The position numbers and the translations under genes were made by a program. A stretch of 7,739 bases of DNA from Candidatus Kapaibacterium sp. (GTDB lineage Bacteria > Bacteroidota > Ignavibacteria > Kapaibacteriales > UBA2268), in NCBI GenBank assembly GCA_027858275.1, contig JAQIDA010000025.1, forward strand, positions 1-7,739, read 5' to 3'. Within the stretch, counting starts at the first letter, position 1; each line of letters opens with the position of its first letter. Below, piece after piece: positions 7,041-7,739 of this stretch. The notes under the pieces were generated by a model, which was not told the DNA's origin, searched no databases, and saw only the letters and a list, made by a program, of their open reading frames with translations.

Positions 7041-7146
7041 TCAAGGGCGGAATATTGGCAGAAAATTAAAAAAAAATTGAAGCGAGAATTGTATTAAGAA
7101 CAGAACTGAAGTCGGTAAAAACAGAAAATATGCACAGATCAATAAT

Positions 7147-7482
7147 TTAGTGAGAATCATGCTCAACAGGCTCTGAGCTATATTCATCATGATTTTCTTT
7201 GCTATCTTTGTCGTGACTTAAAGGAGTAATATCGGTCAATTCATCTAAACTGAAATCATCTATCCAGAGAAGGAATAATCCGACTGTCAGAATGAGGCAA
7301 TATCTCAATAGTGGATGATCGGGAAAAATCAACTCATCGGACAATCCCCAAATCCCTGACCAGACCAAAACAATCGCTATAGCTTTATAAATGATAAAGA
7401 CAGTGGGATGCCTTGAGAGAAGCCCAAATGTTTTTTTTCTGAAGCTGTTGTTGTGCATTTTTCTTTTAATTTTTTCGTGCAT
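7147..7482 (-). CDS. Small two-helix membrane protein of unknown function
   Basis: This is a 111-residue protein from the ATG at 7482; a GTG at 7491 would add three residues. Neither start has a strong ribosome binding site, and ATG is preferred. The N-terminus is basic (HEKIKRKMHNNSFRKK). Two hydrophobic segments follow, at about 28-47 (FIIYKAIAIVLVWSGIWGL) and 58-74 (LRYCLILTVGLFLLWID), separated by SDELIFPDHPL. The W-G-x-W-G-L, then F-P-D-H-P-L-L pattern resembles a widespread unnamed bacterial membrane family, from memory rather than a search. By the positive-inside rule the basic N-terminus is cytoplasmic, which puts the acidic, histidine-bearing C-terminal tail (DKDSKENHDEYSSEPVEHDSH region) also in the cytoplasm. 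It lies 117 bp downstream of the metallopeptidase gene and 155 bp upstream of the MBL gene on the same strand. No function can be assigned. Confidence 0.72.
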   Translation of the reverse strand: MHEKIKRKMHNNSFRKKTFGLLSRHPTVFIIYKAIAIVLVWSGIWGLSDELIFPDHPLLRYCLILTVGLFLLWIDDFSLDELTDITPLSHDKDSKENHDEYSSEPVEHDSH

Positions 7483-7599
7483 GTAAGCCACAGTCCGGTA
7501 AATAAATTCTAAGTTTAAGTTGTTCTTTCTCGCTGTAGGAGATAGACCGAAGAGCTAACATACGGAAAGATAAGTTATTTATCAAAGAATGGGAGTAAT

Positions 7600-7739
7600 T
7601 TACCATGTGAGCAGAAAAGAATGATCCTTCAACCAAGCTTCACAGTTTTGATAATCAGGCATTATTTTTTCCACAATAAGCCAGAAATCAGATGAATGAT
7701 TCATCTCTACAGTATGGGCAAGTTCGTGAACAATTATGA
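7600..7739 (-). CDS. YgjP-like (M48/DUF45) zinc metallopeptidase, C-terminal fragment
   Basis: Only the last 45 residues lie in the window; the gene enters from the right edge and ends at the TAA at 7600. The fragment reads IIVHELAHTVEMNHSSDFW and continues to a C-terminal LLTW. HELAH is the zinc-binding HExxH motif with its catalytic glutamate, and the following EMNHSxxFW is the diagnostic signature of the YgjP/DUF45 family (COG1451), where the histidine after Asn is the expected third zinc ligand. Family members are cytoplasmic proteins of about 220-240 residues, sometimes linked to nucleotide or restriction loci, with no firmly defined substrate. Frame and stop are clear, and the truncation is due to the window edge, not a mutation. 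Confidence 0.9.
   Translation of the reverse strand, partial: IIVHELAHTVEMNHSSDFWLIVEKIMPDYQNCEAWLKDHSFLLTW

Overview
The window is AT-rich bacterial chromosomal DNA (by eye roughly 35-40% GC) carrying seven supportable genes, one of them cut by the right edge. It most likely comes from a diderm of the Bacteroidota/Chlorobiota/Ignavibacteriota (FCB) group. The evidence is an outer-membrane beta-barrel protein, a periplasmic OmpA/SPOR protein (both imply an outer membrane and peptidoglycan), and two sites that match the Bacteroidota-type sigma-A promoter (TTTG at -33, TAnnTTTG at -7). The lineage is an inference; there is no rRNA or other taxonomic marker. No mobile element, CRISPR array, tRNA or rRNA was seen.

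Layout. Positions 1-440 hold no convincing gene. A gene at 441-2105 (+) encodes an exported three-domain protein (VWA, OmpA-like, SPOR-like). It converges on trxB (2212-3153, -), and a perfect 15-bp-stem bidirectional terminator lies between them. A 537-bp intergenic region separates trxB from the divergent porin-like gene (3691-4737, +) and holds a good FCB-type promoter for the latter. The porin-like gene converges on a minus-strand cluster, again with a hairpin terminator between. Read in the direction of transcription, the cluster is MBL-fold hydrolase (6991-6188), Rieske protein (6142-5762) and queG (5757-4801). The spacings are 45 bp and 4 bp, so it is probably one operon, with a candidate promoter just upstream of the MBL gene. 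Further upstream on the same strand are a small two-helix membrane protein (7482-7147) and the C-terminal end of a YgjP-like zinc metallopeptidase (runs off the right edge; ends at 7600).

How the genes fit together. Two genes concern the cell envelope (the VWA-OmpA-SPOR protein and the barrel). Two concern redox and tRNA modification (TrxB; QueG, the last step of queuosine synthesis). The Rieske protein directly before queG could be an electron carrier, for QueG or another enzyme, but the sequence does not prove that link. Most of the window is ordinary housekeeping and envelope content. The least ordinary items are the fusion of two peptidoglycan-binding domains behind a VWA domain with a degenerate metal site, and the MBL-Rieske-queG operon.
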